NCBI GenBank assembly: GCA_029204225.1
Contig: CM055110.1
Location: forward strand, 38,992,015 to 39,052,014
Length of the DNA: 60,000 bases
Origin: Diphasiastrum complanatum
Taxonomy: Eukaryota > Streptophyta > Lycopodiopsida > Lycopodiales > Lycopodiaceae
Reading direction: 5' to 3'
A program made the translations under genes and the position numbers. Shown here piece by piece: positions 11,301-21,516 of this stretch (position 1 is its first letter; each line of letters begins with the position of its first letter). The notes below the pieces were generated by a model that saw only the letters and a list, made by a program, of their open reading frames with translations, was not told the DNA's origin and searched no databases.

Positions 11301-13644
11301 AAAAATATTCCATTTATGTGTTAACCAGTAAGGATAAACGATTGCATTTGTAATATCATGTTGAAAAACCTTCCAATCAATCAAGCAAGGCCTTGATAAA
11401 CCTCATCAATGTGTCCTGCACCAACTGGAAGCTTTTCCATCTAAATGCATCGCTGCTAGCTGAATCTTCAATAGAGCACTTTTAGGCTTGATTTTCATGT
11501 TTGAGATTTAGTACGTACGAACATAATCCAAGGGTATGAATGGTTATTTAATAAATCTCCTGATATAGATTTTGAGAAGCATGTGCTCTCTTTTCAGTAG
11601 GCTAAGGGAGTAGTTAATCTGTTTGGAGATAGATATGTACATCCATCTGGGATGACGAGAGGATGAGACAAGAAACACATCTCCTTAGGTACTAAATTCT
11701 AAATCATATAGTAAGTCCATTAACAATTGCAGAGGATGATAGAGATAGGAGATGAGTACCTGATAAGCTGCTTTTTTCTGTTTGCATGCTTGTAGACAGA
11801 TCAACAGTAGTAGGATAGGAAGAAATAGTTTCAAGACAAGCCTCTGATTTCCTTTTCGTGCCATGCACAGATATTGGCACTTCCTTATCTTCCACATGTA
11901 CTGCTACACAAGAATTTTCTGTATAAAGTATGTCTGAATGTGTCCTATCTTCCAGTTTGGCATGATCTCCCCATACTTCCTCTCGTCGCAAGGATTTAAC
12001 TTGTAGAGGGCTGGGGTTTAACAGCACATCTAACTTCCTTTTCCTCTCCAAGTGGAACGTTTTATTCACAAAAGTCGTATTTGATATCCTCGATTCTTCT
12101 CCCCCCTTACGATAATCCAATGACTTCTTCTCAGTTGTGACATTGAAAACACTGTAAAAATGTGTTTTTGATCTAAAATCTGTACTGTCCAATAGTTCAG
12201 GTCCAGCTAAGGTTTGTTCAGAACTGTTCTGGCATGTTACCTCCGCAGTTTTGAGAAAATCTTCTGATATCATACGGTGATTTTGCGTGGCACACGAACC
12301 AGATTCATCTGACATCAGCTTCGGGAGTTTTGCTGGCTCTTCTGCAGTCTCAATTTCCTTTGGATCTTTACTAGTGCACGTCTCTGTAATGAGATTCAAA
12401 TGGTTCACTGACTCGCGTCCCTCTGCTGCAACTTCTATTTTAGTAACAGACCCTGCCTTATCTCTTAGAACCCCTTCTTTACCAAGAGAGAGCTCTGCCA
12501 AAAGATCCACTGGACTCGATGTACTACTACTAGCACTTATGGGTTTCTCTGATGCCAATGACAGAATTGACTCTGCTTGGCTGAAATTTTGTTGATCCAT
12601 AGCATGATCTTCGAATCCTTCCATCATGAGAATCTGATTCATGGAATCATGTCCGTCAATGTCCGCAACAGCATGTTCAAGATTACCCTTTGAAAGTTGC
12701 AGTATCAAGGGCTTGCTTGCAGTAGTAAGGTTAATTCCTCCTGGAAAATATTCGTTAGTCACAGTTTCTATATCATTCTTATCAAAGCCAGGGAAAGCCT
12801 TTGAATGTCGATTATCAACTTGGTTAAGTCGGATAGGATCATAGGAGTACAAAGTTGGTTTATTTTCTGATTGTATCAATAAACTTTTCTCTTCTTTCTG
12901 GAGGAAGAAAGGCCAGGCTTTCAAGTTTCTCAAACAAGCTCCCCCATAGAACCCTTTTGAGGGCTTGCCAGCCCTTAAGATGAGGCCATCCACCTTGCCA
13001 GCTTTCTTAGGATTCCTGATACGACTCAAATTGCCTTCCTCCAGATCCAAGTTTAGGCTGCTCAACCCACAGCAATAACTTCTCCTCCTCTTGCGGTAAA
13101 GGCCCTTCGGTTTACTGTAAAAGCTTTTCTTTACTTTGATGATACCACTGCTTCTCTTGTGCCTTTCATCTGAAAAAAGTCCAAATAATCTCATGCAGCC
13201 TTTTTTACTTACATGAAGATGCTTTCGAAAACTTTCATCACAAGAATCAGGAGCAAAAGAACTAGCAGTGCTGACATATGACTCAGAAGTGCTGCTGTTT
13301 CGACTGTGCTGGGTTAGATTTGCAGAAGATCGTTTTTTCACCTTGCAGCCACTCTGCCACCATTTTCTAAATAGTCCAGTTCCAGCAACTACGATCTGAG
13401 ATAGCCACATGGCTCTCATTGCGGGCCGAGCAATTATTTGCTTTAAAAGCCAATAAAGATGTCCGTGTAACTCTCCTGTTCCCTCAGGAAAGCCTTTTTT
13501 ACATAGAGCGACCGATCCGTAATGAGACTGAAAGATATCTCCAAATCTGAATGGAATTTGGATTTCACCTAAGATTGAGAATATTGCCAACAATTTATTA
13601 TAAATCATAGGAGTTGTAATCTCTTCGACTTGCTGGAGCTTCAT
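6226..13644 (-). CDS. POLAR-like protein gene, four exons, 1058 residues
   Basis: Coding exons on the minus strand are 13644-11760, 8815-8343, 7448-7157 and 6752-6226 (3177 nt including stop). Donors are CAG|GTACTC, AAT|GTGAGT and CAG|GTAATA; acceptors all end in CAG. The split codons (G|AA twice, plus one phase-0 junction) restore the frame exactly. Visible parts: a hydrophobic stretch with MWLSQIVVAGTGLF near residues 79-92, a long serine-rich and basic middle, a second hydrophobic segment (FGIEAGLMLLLSS, about 635-648), the motif ELEAELELMELNF (about 757-769) and a coiled coil (about 841-865) ending in WWKD. This order is that of plant POLAR-like proteins, which include Arabidopsis POLAR, a scaffold polarised at the cortex before asymmetric stomatal divisions. 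The name rests on remembered family features, not a search. The protein is longer than I expect for the family; a start nearer residue 77 or 79 is possible. Confidence 0.65.
7157..7448 (-). CDS. POLAR-like gene exon 3
   Basis: Encodes residues 787-883. It starts in phase 0 after TTTTGCAG and ends at CAG|GTAATA in phase 1. It carries the coiled coil ARIIELEARVSEAKKLL and the WWKD motif, both typical of the C-terminal part of POLAR-like proteins. Confidence 0.75.
8241..8301. repeat. (CT)n microsatellite in POLAR-like intron 2
   Basis: About 30 uninterrupted CT units (GA on the coding strand), some 40 bp downstream of the exon 2 donor in transcript orientation. Confidence 0.97.
8343..8815 (-). 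CDS. POLAR-like gene exon 2
   Basis: Encodes residues 629-786. The acceptor CAG at 8818-8816 gives AA, completing the split GAA codon. The donor AAT|GTGAGT at 8343/8342 is near consensus. It contains the hydrophobic segment, a Leu/Lys amphipathic stretch and the ELEAELE motif that identifies the family. Confidence 0.75.
9250..9733. repeat. Diverged two-copy tandem repeat in POLAR-like intron 1
   Basis: Two adjacent copies, offset by about 220-240 bp, share ordered blocks: ATTGGG(A/C)TGCTTAA, ATAGATTGCA(C/T)TTT, AAAGAATACTAATTCAAAC and ACTTTTCCCAAAAAA. The first copy has an extra ~20 bp. Both begin near GTTC/GTTTC..GAAC motifs. Probably a duplicated segment of a non-autonomous element. Confidence 0.7.
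10740..10810 (+). mobile_element. tRNA-derived SINE-like relic
   Basis: TGGTTAGTTGGTTAGCA resembles a pol III A box, and GGTTACGAGTTCACTCC, about 35 bp downstream, resembles a diverged B box. This is the spacing of a tRNA-derived SINE head. Boundaries and target duplication are uncertain. It lies in POLAR-like intron 1. Confidence 0.35.
11025..11110 (+). mobile_element. Possible second tRNA-like SINE head
   Basis: AGTGGTATGACAGCAGT (A-box-like) is followed by CTAGTTCGATACTTG (B-box-like) at tRNA spacing. There is no clear cloverleaf or flanking duplication. Also in POLAR-like intron 1. Confidence 0.25.
11601..11664. repeat. 64-bp exact repeat shared with 37827-37890
   Basis: The sequence beginning GCTAAGGGAGTAGTTAATCT and ending GATGACGAGAGGAT is identical at both sites, same orientation, 26 kb apart. 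The second copy sits at the edge of gypsy gag sequence, so this is probably a fragment of the same family stranded in POLAR-like intron 1. Confidence 0.85.
11760..13644 (-). CDS. POLAR-like gene exon 1
   Basis: Encodes residues 1-628. ATG at 13644-13642 is the first in a frame open for 1885 nt. The middle is rich in Ser, Lys and acidic residues and probably disordered, with basic clusters such as KGLYRKRRRSYC that could bind membrane or serve nuclear import. It ends in phase 1 at a CAG|GT donor. Confidence 0.75.
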
Positions 13645-15300
13645 AGATTCTTTATTGGTTTTCGTTCAGTCCAGCGGTTTTGCGGACAGGATGAAGCTGT
13701 AGGTAAATCCTTTGTCAGAACTTTCCAATCTGAGATCTAGTTTGTAATCCCCATAATTGATACATCCCCACTGCAATTTATGTTGTAGTATGGTCATCTT
13801 AAGATCAAACAATAACACTACATGACTATCCCGAACCAATTGCAAAAAAGATCTCAGATGTCTAGCAGAGAAAGATATTGCAGCTCGGGACCTGAGGTAT
13901 GCAAAGTGAATCAGAAATTTTTTGATGATTGGAACTTCGTAATGGCAAAAGGAAATTCTGAATAACTTGAAAGGAAAATACCATTCGTCGATCCATCAGG
14001 CAAGTAGGAAGCTCAGAATTAAAGACAGAACCGATCACGAATTATTCAATAACAGGAAAACTCTCAAAGACGCCAGAATAGATCATGCCTAGACGATGCT
14101 GAGTAGATAATTCATCACTTCTGGAAAATCTCTGAATACTTCCTACCGCAACGATTCATGGGGCACAAGTAACTTCCGAAGTAAACCGACAAGGACAGCC
14201 TTCCATTACGCTGCTGCTATTGCCATAATCAGAATCCCATAACAAACGCAAAGCAGCAAAGGAACTCCTGATTATTACACATGTCACCGCTGCTCAATAA
14301 GATGGAATTCTGCAGCACCTACCGGCCAATGGAACTACCAGAGGACAAATTCCAACCACCACTGTTTCAAATCCTCATTGCATTACAATGCATAATGTAT
14401 GTGCATCTCTTTCTCGTTGCCATTTGATCCAATTTCTTGCTTTACAACCATTGAAGATAATGAAAGCATCATCCGATTTTCGAGCAATTCCACAATGAAC
14501 AATCAATCAATCAATCAGATCATAATATGAGGATGAATCAATCAATCAGTCAGCTTATAATGAGGATGAATCAGGTCATATTATGAGGACGAATCGGGCA
14601 GCTATGGAGAAGAAGATGAAGAAGAAGACAATGATTGCACAGCAGCAGCAAAACCAAGTCTGGGTCGTCAACAGATTTTTCCTCATTATATGAACACTCA
14701 CCCTACTATTAGGGCAAGTAAAATATATCAAACCTCTGAAAAACATTTCCTTATAGGTCAGCTCCCTAGGCCACGTGGCATATCATGCAGCAACAAGCGT
14801 GTCGACCCAATTTGTAGGGCTTCATTGAAACCCTAAACAACGACGTGGCTTCATCCCTGCTCTCAAACACCCACGGCCAAGAGCGCTACTGCGCCTACCC
14901 TAAAAGTTGAGACGTCACATCGCGGACGACCCTCCCACTTGACCTTCCAAGTTATAGACAGCGCACCAAATAAAAAAATGTTAATGAAATCCATATTGAA
15001 CTCATTAGTCAATATGAAAGCTATAGAAGTCAATATAAAGAGCATAAATGATTCAATGTAGGACCATGCAATGTCAGGTCACCAACTCAAGTGAGGTAGG
15101 CATAGAACAAGTAAAACCAACTCCAACATGCATGCACATTCACACTCTTTCTTTGCCACCCCGAAAGAAAACCTCAAAAACACATTCACACTCTTTCTTT
15201 TCTCGCTCTCTCTTTTTGCTTGACCAAGGCAACACCTAGTGTGAATTTACATCTCCTAGCGCAACATCAACTAAAGCCATGGCTATCCTACATGAGCTAG
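13645..15300. other. Upstream (promoter/5' UTR) region of the POLAR-like gene, with short repeats
   Basis: On the minus strand this is 5' of the ATG. A TATATTTTA-like box in minus orientation lies near 14720-14735, roughly 1.1 kb from the ATG; this would require a long or spliced 5' UTR and is unproven. At 14500-14600 a short tandem repeat built on CAATCAATCA plus ATGAGGATGAATC occurs about three times. No other gene seen. Confidence 0.3.
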
Positions 15301-15310
15301 AATAATTAGA

Positions 15311-15384
15311 TTGTCTTTTGAAATACTTACGACATGCTTTTTGGGAACAAATAATTTGTCTTTTGGAATACTTACGACACGCAT
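15311..15384. repeat. 46-bp direct repeat, two copies
   Basis: TTGTCTTTTGAAATACTTAC at about 15311 is repeated as TTGTCTTTTGGAATACTTAC at about 15357. Both continue GACA(T/C)GC. Confidence 0.7.
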
Positions 15385-16579
15385 CTTTGTTCTAAAACAA
15401 TTAAAGCACCTTTTCCATCAATAGGTACTCCCAATGTATCTCCTTTTATATGGGTTTTTAATATTTTGCAAGCTCTATAAGATTTCTCTATTGCTTGTTT
15501 CTTTTTATTCCCTTGAGAATTTGAATTAAAGCCATAATGGCATATATCAAAGGAGAGTTTTACTATTGTGTATTTTGGACAAGTGACACATGAACTTGAT
15601 TTGAAAACATGTTGAAGAAGACTTGTGAACAATATACGCACATTTTATAGAACATCAACTAGAAAAAACAAGTGACAGGAAAAGGCTTTCAATAAAAACA
15701 CTGCAATTATTATTTAAATTTGAATTTTTTGGAGAAAGTCTGCTTTATTCATTTGATAGATTTTTCAACAATGGTGTATATACATAATGCATGCATATGG
15801 CCCACTCTCTGAGATGTTATGGTTTGCATATAAGCACATCTCACTTGATTCTAATTTTTTGAACTTTCATGCGAAAAGAAAGGTACCTATACTTCCAAAA
15901 TTTTGAGCAAAGTATAATATATCACACATCTCATTTTTAAAATAAGCTTCATCATTCAACCTACCTTGCAACATAGTCTCAATCAAGTTATGGCTCAACA
16001 AAATCATTTAAAAATCAATTGTTGTGGCTCAAATACTCACATGTTCAATTTAGTGAGTGGATGTCTTTAGGTCTTTTTCCTCATCAATTTTTTTTCTTTA
16101 AACGTCATTTTGGACTCATTCACTACTTTTGCACAACATTAATGATAGATGAATACTCAAAGGCTGTGTAAACAAGCAACGATTAACTCTAGGATCTAGG
16201 CTAGGGTTTCATTTTAGGGCAATAAGAGTGAGCTAACTTCCTTATTACATGCTGGAAATCCACCTAACTTCAAGAAGGGAGTCGAATTTGCTATGTATTC
16301 CAAGCTCCCATAGTGAGAAGAAAAGAATATTTTTGGAGCTCATTGGCAATCTCAAGCTACTCCACTATGTACATTGAGTTTTTGTGATCCAAATGCAACC
16401 AAATCAATTTCTACTTGTTTCTCAGCTTGAAGGCCGTATTACAGCCTATAGTACACATGTGTGGGCTCGGATTTCAATGTTGATCAATCCTTTTGATTGT
16501 TAATGCTTGTTGTTTGTCAAATTGCCAATCTAGATCAACTTTTTGATGACTAGTTTTTTGATAGATTTTTAAGCAAGCA

Positions 16580-17030
16580 TCCAATCACTCTTGTGGATCT
16601 TTTGTAGATCCATTTATGGTCCTAAAGTACAGTACTTTCACACTTTCAACTCCTTGTGGTCCAGTATAGGAGGTAGGAGCATTCTTTGTCAAAAACTTCT
16701 TAAGATCTATAAGATCATCTTTGAGATGATCTTGCTCTACATAGAGTGGTTCCATTAGCTCCCTTTGAAAATTTTGCATTAACATCTCCTAGACAACTTT
16801 TTACTTTTCAGCATCAACTTTCAACTCCTTTCTTGCATAGCAAGAGTGAGTGACTTATGTGAATAATTTTTTGCTTCTCTTATGAAGGTACAACTCATGA
16901 ATTGTTGCTTTCAATGAAGTGACTTTTTGTTTCAAATCCTCTAATACTGCCTTGTGATTGTCTAGATCAACCTTTATAGATAGTACAATATCTTTTGATT
17001 TTGTATATTGCTCTCACGCTGGGCATTAAG
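16580..17030 (-). pseudogene. Relic of a coiled-coil coding sequence
   Basis: On the minus strand, broken frames read like a Leu/Lys-rich coiled coil (LEDLKQKVTSLKATIHELYL, then KDDLIDLKKFLTK). In-frame stops interrupt them. The flank beyond the inserted LTR element (22176-22330, minus) also reads partly open (DDKEHSWFMNIVDLPKAM), so the LTR element may have landed in this relic. Family not recognised. Confidence 0.3.
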
Positions 17031-17094
17031 GATAGCCATTCACATTCTACCTCCAACTATTCATTGTCCTTTTAAAGTTTTCTGGTCTAATATT

Positions 17095-17748
17095 TGTGAA
17101 GGATTTCAGATCATTCAAGATCCAATCCATGTCCCAAATCTTTGGTTACAATAAGGAGCAAACCAACAATCCTGGTAATGTAGAAAAATCAGCATCTACA
17201 CACAAAATGAGATGCAAACTCTAAGAGATATTGATCAAACATGAACCAAAACATAAAATATGTTTGTTGTCCGTACAATTACGATACCCTACTGTATTTC
17301 ACACGTGTGGAACCGAAAATAGCAATAAATGATCATTCTACACATAGAATTGCAAGATGACACAAAGATAGTGCACCAATGAGTAGTAGAACCCAAAGAG
17401 AACCATGTATAATGATGAAATGAGAGATAGAAGAGAGAAGATGTGTCTCTCCATGAGTTACATCCTTTTATAGAGTTTCCAAACCCTATTTGGCCACTTG
17501 GCTTTCCCTCCAAAATGTAAACCCTACTATTTTTGGGTCTAGATTCAATGTACCCAAAGTTCAAATTTGAATCTCTCTCAAACTCGACTACCAACTTTCC
17601 CACACTTTCCAAAAGTGTTTATTGAATGTATTTTAAACTAATATAACTTCAAAAAGTTTATCTCTAAGTCTAAAATGAGTTTTGGCCACTTATTGACAAT
17701 TTACCAAAATGTGACTAAACTAGACTAAACTAGTTGAAATCTCTCACA
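17095..17748 (-). repeat. 3' LTR of the TR-GAG element
   Basis: 654 bp, same length as its partner with no gaps seen, only substitutions. It is flanked on the left by the ATATT target duplication at 17090-17094. Confidence 0.9.
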
Positions 17749-17758
17749 CTCCCTCTTC
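17749..17758 (-). promoter_or_regulatory. Polypurine tract
   Basis: The minus strand reads GAAGAGGGAG immediately before the 3' LTR, the expected plus-strand priming site. Confidence 0.85.
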
Positions 17759-17812
17759 AACTAGTTTTGGCATAGTTTTGACAATAGAACTTTGATCCAG
17801 CTTTAGAATGAT

Positions 17813-18829
17813 CTACATCCTAAGTATAGATCTTCTTTCTAAGGTTCTAAAGTATCTTTCATAATTGATATAGAGAATAGTATCCAAATTGGATGCTTCA
17901 CTATTTCTTACATCAATTTTACACATCAAGATATAACTAGAACATGAAGAACCAAATAGAATGTGAATGAAATAATTCCTCCATGTTTCAAAATTTGTAC
18001 TCTCTGAAAAATTACAGCAACCAAACAATAAATGTGAGTGATGACCATTTGCTTGCTTGTGTCCTCCAACTTTGTCCTTTCTTGATATGTCTCCACCATA
18101 AAACTCCATGAATGAGCCTCCATCTCCATCTTGCCACAAGAAACCATCAAACCCTGGAAATCCATGAGTAGGTGAGTACATTAATGATGCAAATCCAGCA
18201 CCACATGACTCCATAAACCAAGTAGGTTGCACTAGTCCATCTTCAAGATCTACTTGACACAAGAAAATGACCATGAATTCACCAAAAATTGACAATCTCC
18301 AAGTATTGGCACCAAGTAGCTCAACACTTGAGAACTTGATCATGGATGAGTGATATAATGAACCTCCAATAGCTTCATTTCCATCAGCAAAACCAGCCAA
18401 GAATGCTAGATTGAGTAAAGCAAAGTGAGTCGCTTCCACTTGCTTACCTTTCTCTTGATCATCAAAGATATCAAAGATATGAATATCTTCAGACCTGAAC
18501 CTCTGAAAATACTCCCTCTCAAACATATGATCTAGATCCAACAAGATCTCATCAATGCTTGATCTCGATCTTCCACAAAGGTTAGTGAAAACAATGTCAC
18601 CAATGTCACCACGATAAATCAAAAGATAGATTCCAAACTTTCCATCCAACATGAAGTAGAGTAGGTGAAGATGAGTATCAAACCTAATAAGTCCAGCCTT
18701 CTTGAGTTCATAACAAACCTCAATAAGCTCACCAATAAGATCTCCCTTGCCTTGAAGAAATTGCCTCTCGATTTGTTCCATGTAGTCTTCTCCAACCAAC
18801 CTTTTGCCATCTCGATCATGAGTGATCAA
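17813..18829 (-). CDS. Extra ORF at the 3' end of the TR-GAG element, unknown function
   Basis: 338 residues ending 54 bp before the polypurine tract. It has no reverse transcriptase (no YVDD), integrase or RNase H motifs. The N-terminal third is rich in Leu, Asp and Glu (DEILLDLDHMFEREYFQ). The middle is Gly/Phe/Trp-rich (HGFPGFDGFLWQDGDGGS, then FYGGDISRKD). The frame is intact over 1 kb although the element has collected LTR mutations, which hints at selection in the family, but chance retention in a young copy is possible. Confidence 0.5.
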   Translation of the reverse strand: MITHDRDGKRLVGEDYMEQIERQFLQGKGDLIGELIEVCYELKKAGLIRFDTHLHLLYFMLDGKFGIYLLIYRGDIGDIVFTNLCGRSRSSIDEILLDLDHMFEREYFQRFRSEDIHIFDIFDDQEKGKQVEATHFALLNLAFLAGFADGNEAIGGSLYHSSMIKFSSVELLGANTWRLSIFGEFMVIFLCQVDLEDGLVQPTWFMESCGAGFASLMYSPTHGFPGFDGFLWQDGDGGSFMEFYGGDISRKDKVGGHKQANGHHSHLLFGCCNFSESTNFETWRNYFIHILFGSSCSSYILMCKIDVRNSEASNLDTILYINYERYFRTLERRSILRM

Positions 18830-18844
18830 TTCACAATCATAGAA

Positions 18845-19894
18845 TCATTTGAGTTGATGAAGAGATGTGAGATCCATGCCTTGGATCTTCCCAAGAACCA
18901 ATCTTCCATTGCTCTTTCCTTCATAAGACTCCCTCTTAATGATTGCATCATAAGAATTAGAAACCTCAAAAACATTAGAAGCCATGAAAAATATGATTAG
19001 TACCTTCAACATAAGGATGATTGAAGTACTCTCTTTTTTCAAACAAGAACTTCTACTCAATGTTTTAGGTAATGACTCATATGATAATGATTCTTCCTCA
19101 CTATCATTCACAATGACATCATTCAAAGTACATCCTACTTTGAACTCTTCACATACTTCTCTTCTTCTTGACTTGTGACTATCTCCCTCACCAAGTCTCT
19201 TGATAGAACCATTTGATCTACTTTCTTTATGAAGAAATGTGACTCCTCTTGCTGCAAAAATGACTTTCTTGGACTCATCACAAAAGAATGTAGAAGAGCC
19301 ACCTCCTTCATGAATGCACCTAGCAACATCTTTTTCCATATGATCAAAGAAATCATTAGCAACAATCTTTTCCAAGGAAGAACCTTCACCACCTCCATTG
19401 ATGAAGTTAGCTCTTTCCTTACCTTTTGCATGCTTGCACTTGCCATGAAGAACCATTGAAACACCATCATTATCCTCAAGACTATCCAAGTTAGCACAAA
19501 GATGAACATCTCCAAGAAGCATATTAGATCTTGACCTAGATCTAGCATAAGGAAGCGTGTTAGACTTTGCATAAGATCCACCAATCTTATTGATGCTAAA
19601 AGGTAACTTTGGAAAGTTGAGACCAATCTCCTTTTCCATTCCATCCTTTTTGTTAGCCATAACAAAAGCATCAAGCTTGAAAAGTTTACCTTGTCTATTG
19701 CCCCTAGCAACCAAGATTTCTTCCTTTGTAATGAAACAAACATCACCACCAAACTTTACCATGTATCCTTTCTCTATCATTTGACCAACACTTATCAAAT
19801 TCTTTGAAAGTGAAGGAATGTAAAGAACACCATCAAGTCTTGCTTTCCTATTAGTATAGAGACAAATAGGAATTGAACCAATACCTTCAATCAC
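18845..19894 (-). CDS. Protease remainder fused to a non-pol region
   Basis: 349 residues in the same frame as the gag ORF, one stop codon later. The first ~90 residues continue the copia protease domain (LDGVLYIPSLSKNLISVGQM, then GKLFKLD). The pre-integrase HKRLGH and integrase motifs expected next are absent. In their place is Ser/Glu/Lys-rich sequence that I cannot assign. Near the end is a hydrophobic stretch (IILMLKVLIIFFMASNVF), possibly a membrane segment. Either replacement DNA or captured sequence. Confidence 0.6.
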   Translation of the reverse strand: MIEGIGSIPICLYTNRKARLDGVLYIPSLSKNLISVGQMIEKGYMVKFGGDVCFITKEEILVARGNRQGKLFKLDAFVMANKKDGMEKEIGLNFPKLPFSINKIGGSYAKSNTLPYARSRSRSNMLLGDVHLCANLDSLEDNDGVSMVLHGKCKHAKGKERANFINGGGEGSSLEKIVANDFFDHMEKDVARCIHEGGGSSTFFCDESKKVIFAARGVTFLHKESRSNGSIKRLGEGDSHKSRRREVCEEFKVGCTLNDVIVNDSEEESLSYESLPKTLSRSSCLKKESTSIILMLKVLIIFFMASNVFEVSNSYDAIIKRESYEGKSNGRLVLGKIQGMDLTSLHQLK

Positions 19895-19897
19895 ACA

Positions 19898-20914
19898 CTA
19901 ACCACCATTGGCCATGTGAATTGCTTTCTTGGCTCCATCATAAGTGACCAAAGAAGTAAAGAACTCCTTGTGACTAGTCATGTGTGAGCTAGCTCCACTA
20001 TCAATCCACCATGAATCTTTGTCACCTTCACTTGATATTGGACTTGAAGAACACATCAAAAGAGAATCACCACCACCTAGAACCTCATCATTAGTAGTAA
20101 AGTTGATTTTCTTGCTACCTTCATCTCTTTGCTTCTTCAAACATGCATTTGCAAAATGCCCTTTGATTCCACAATAAAAGCATTTCAACTTAGACTTATC
20201 TTTCTTTTTGCCAAAAGAAGAAGTCTCCCCTGGATCTTGCCCTTTAGACCACTTGCCTTTGCCTTTTCCCTTGAACTTGCCTTTGATGAACATAGCATCC
20301 TCTTCATAATGAGATGTCGATGTAGATCCACCTCCTCTTGATTGAAGCCTATACTCCTCATTCACCAAGATCTCTTGCAAATCCACAATACTTGGCAAAG
20401 TCTTTTGAATAGCAAAACTTTGAACAAGATTAGCATGATCATCCAACAAGCCATTAAGTATAACTTGAACAAGCTCTACCTCCTTAATGCTTTCATAAAT
20501 ACATGCTAACTCATCATTGAATGCCTTAACCCTCAAAACAAAAGCATGAGTACTCTCTTCCTTCTTTTGCAAACTTTGAAAGATTTGCCTCCTAAGAGTA
20601 AGCACTCTTGATGTAGACTTGGATTCATAAAGCTTCTTCAAAGCTTCCCAAGCCTCCAAAGATGATGTGCACTTACCAACTTCCTTGAGAAGTTCATTGG
20701 TAACATTCATCTTGATCATGTGTAGAGCTTTCTTTGCTCTCTTGTCATACCTCACTTGATCTTGTTGAGTTGCTGGTCTCTCCTCCAAACCTACAACAAT
20801 CTCCATCAACTCATTCATCTCCAATAAGGACTCCATCCTAACCTTCCAAGTAGAATAGTTGATTGAGGTAAGCCTGTCATTGCTCTCCAACATAAATCCA
20901 CCACTTGTAGCCAT
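19898..20914 (-). CDS. Copia gag with zinc knuckle and start of protease
   Basis: 338 residues. The N-terminal half is a UBN2-type copia gag (NYSTWKVRMESLLE near residue 19; SRVLTLRRQIFQSL near 103). A CX2CX4HX4C knuckle follows (CFYCGIKGHFANAC, about residues 246-259), then the protease motif WWIDSGASSHMT (about 305-316). The frame ends in TAG after HMANGG, where copia proteins normally continue, so a nonsense mutation or programmed readthrough separates gag-PR from the next ORF. The ATG is 0.6 kb downstream of the primer site, as usual. The protein should form the particle that packages element RNA. Confidence 0.85.
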   Translation of the reverse strand: MATSGGFMLESNDRLTSINYSTWKVRMESLLEMNELMEIVVGLEERPATQQDQVRYDKRAKKALHMIKMNVTNELLKEVGKCTSSLEAWEALKKLYESKSTSRVLTLRRQIFQSLQKKEESTHAFVLRVKAFNDELACIYESIKEVELVQVILNGLLDDHANLVQSFAIQKTLPSIVDLQEILVNEEYRLQSRGGGSTSTSHYEEDAMFIKGKFKGKGKGKWSKGQDPGETSSFGKKKDKSKLKCFYCGIKGHFANACLKKQRDEGSKKINFTTNDEVLGGGDSLLMCSSSPISSEGDKDSWWIDSGASSHMTSHKEFFTSLVTYDGAKKAIHMANGG

Positions 20915-21502
20915 GTTGAAGTGACCTGATCTTCTCTTTCAACCTGTTCCAATGCACAAAGCACTCTGTTGAATGTCAGAAAATGAACTCAAGAAGAAAT
21001 CACAAAGATAGGGAACCTCTGAAATCTCTTCTAGCACTTCTAACTAGAAAATCAACACATAGATTAGTGAAATCTTGATCAACCTATGATCTATCCTCAA
21101 TCTAATGATTCTTGCCACTTCCTAAGATTGAAACACACTCAAATGAAGTTCAGTAACTACACAAACTAGAGATCCAATCACAATTAGGGTTTTGACAAAA
21201 TCACAAAAAATTGAATATCTAAAATTCTACATGCAATTTCTAGAAACTTGGTATATCTTCTTGTAGACTCCAATGAGACCTTACTAATGCACCAAAAATC
21301 ATCTAATCCTAGTAAACCAAGTGTGAAATCGGAATTGATCAATTATATAACCCTATATTTAGTTTCGACTTACAAAAGTTCAATTCTACACATGCAAAAA
21401 TGCTGAATTTTGAGTAGAAATCAATCTAGCATGCTCTAGCATTGGTAACTCCTCCAAAATCTTTGCTAAAGATGGCTGATCCTTTCATAACCTGAAACAC
21501 AA

Positions 21503-21516
21503 GAGCTCTGATACCA
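21503..21516 (-). promoter_or_regulatory. Primer-binding site, tRNA-iMet type
   Basis: The minus strand reads TGGTATCAGAGCTC directly next to the 5' LTR. This complements the 3' end of plant initiator tRNA-Met, the standard copia primer. Confidence 0.9.

Noticed and set aside
12287-12844. Plus-strand open frames opposite POLAR-like exon 1
   Set aside because: They are antisense shadows of a 1.9-kb minus-strand exon with clear splice phases; no motif or splice signals of their own.
18665-20341. Plus-strand and alternate-frame ORFs across the TR-GAG element, and the 205-residue minus frame at 19135-19752
   Set aside because: They overlap the gag/protease frames out of register, lack motifs and have biased composition expected of shadow frames.
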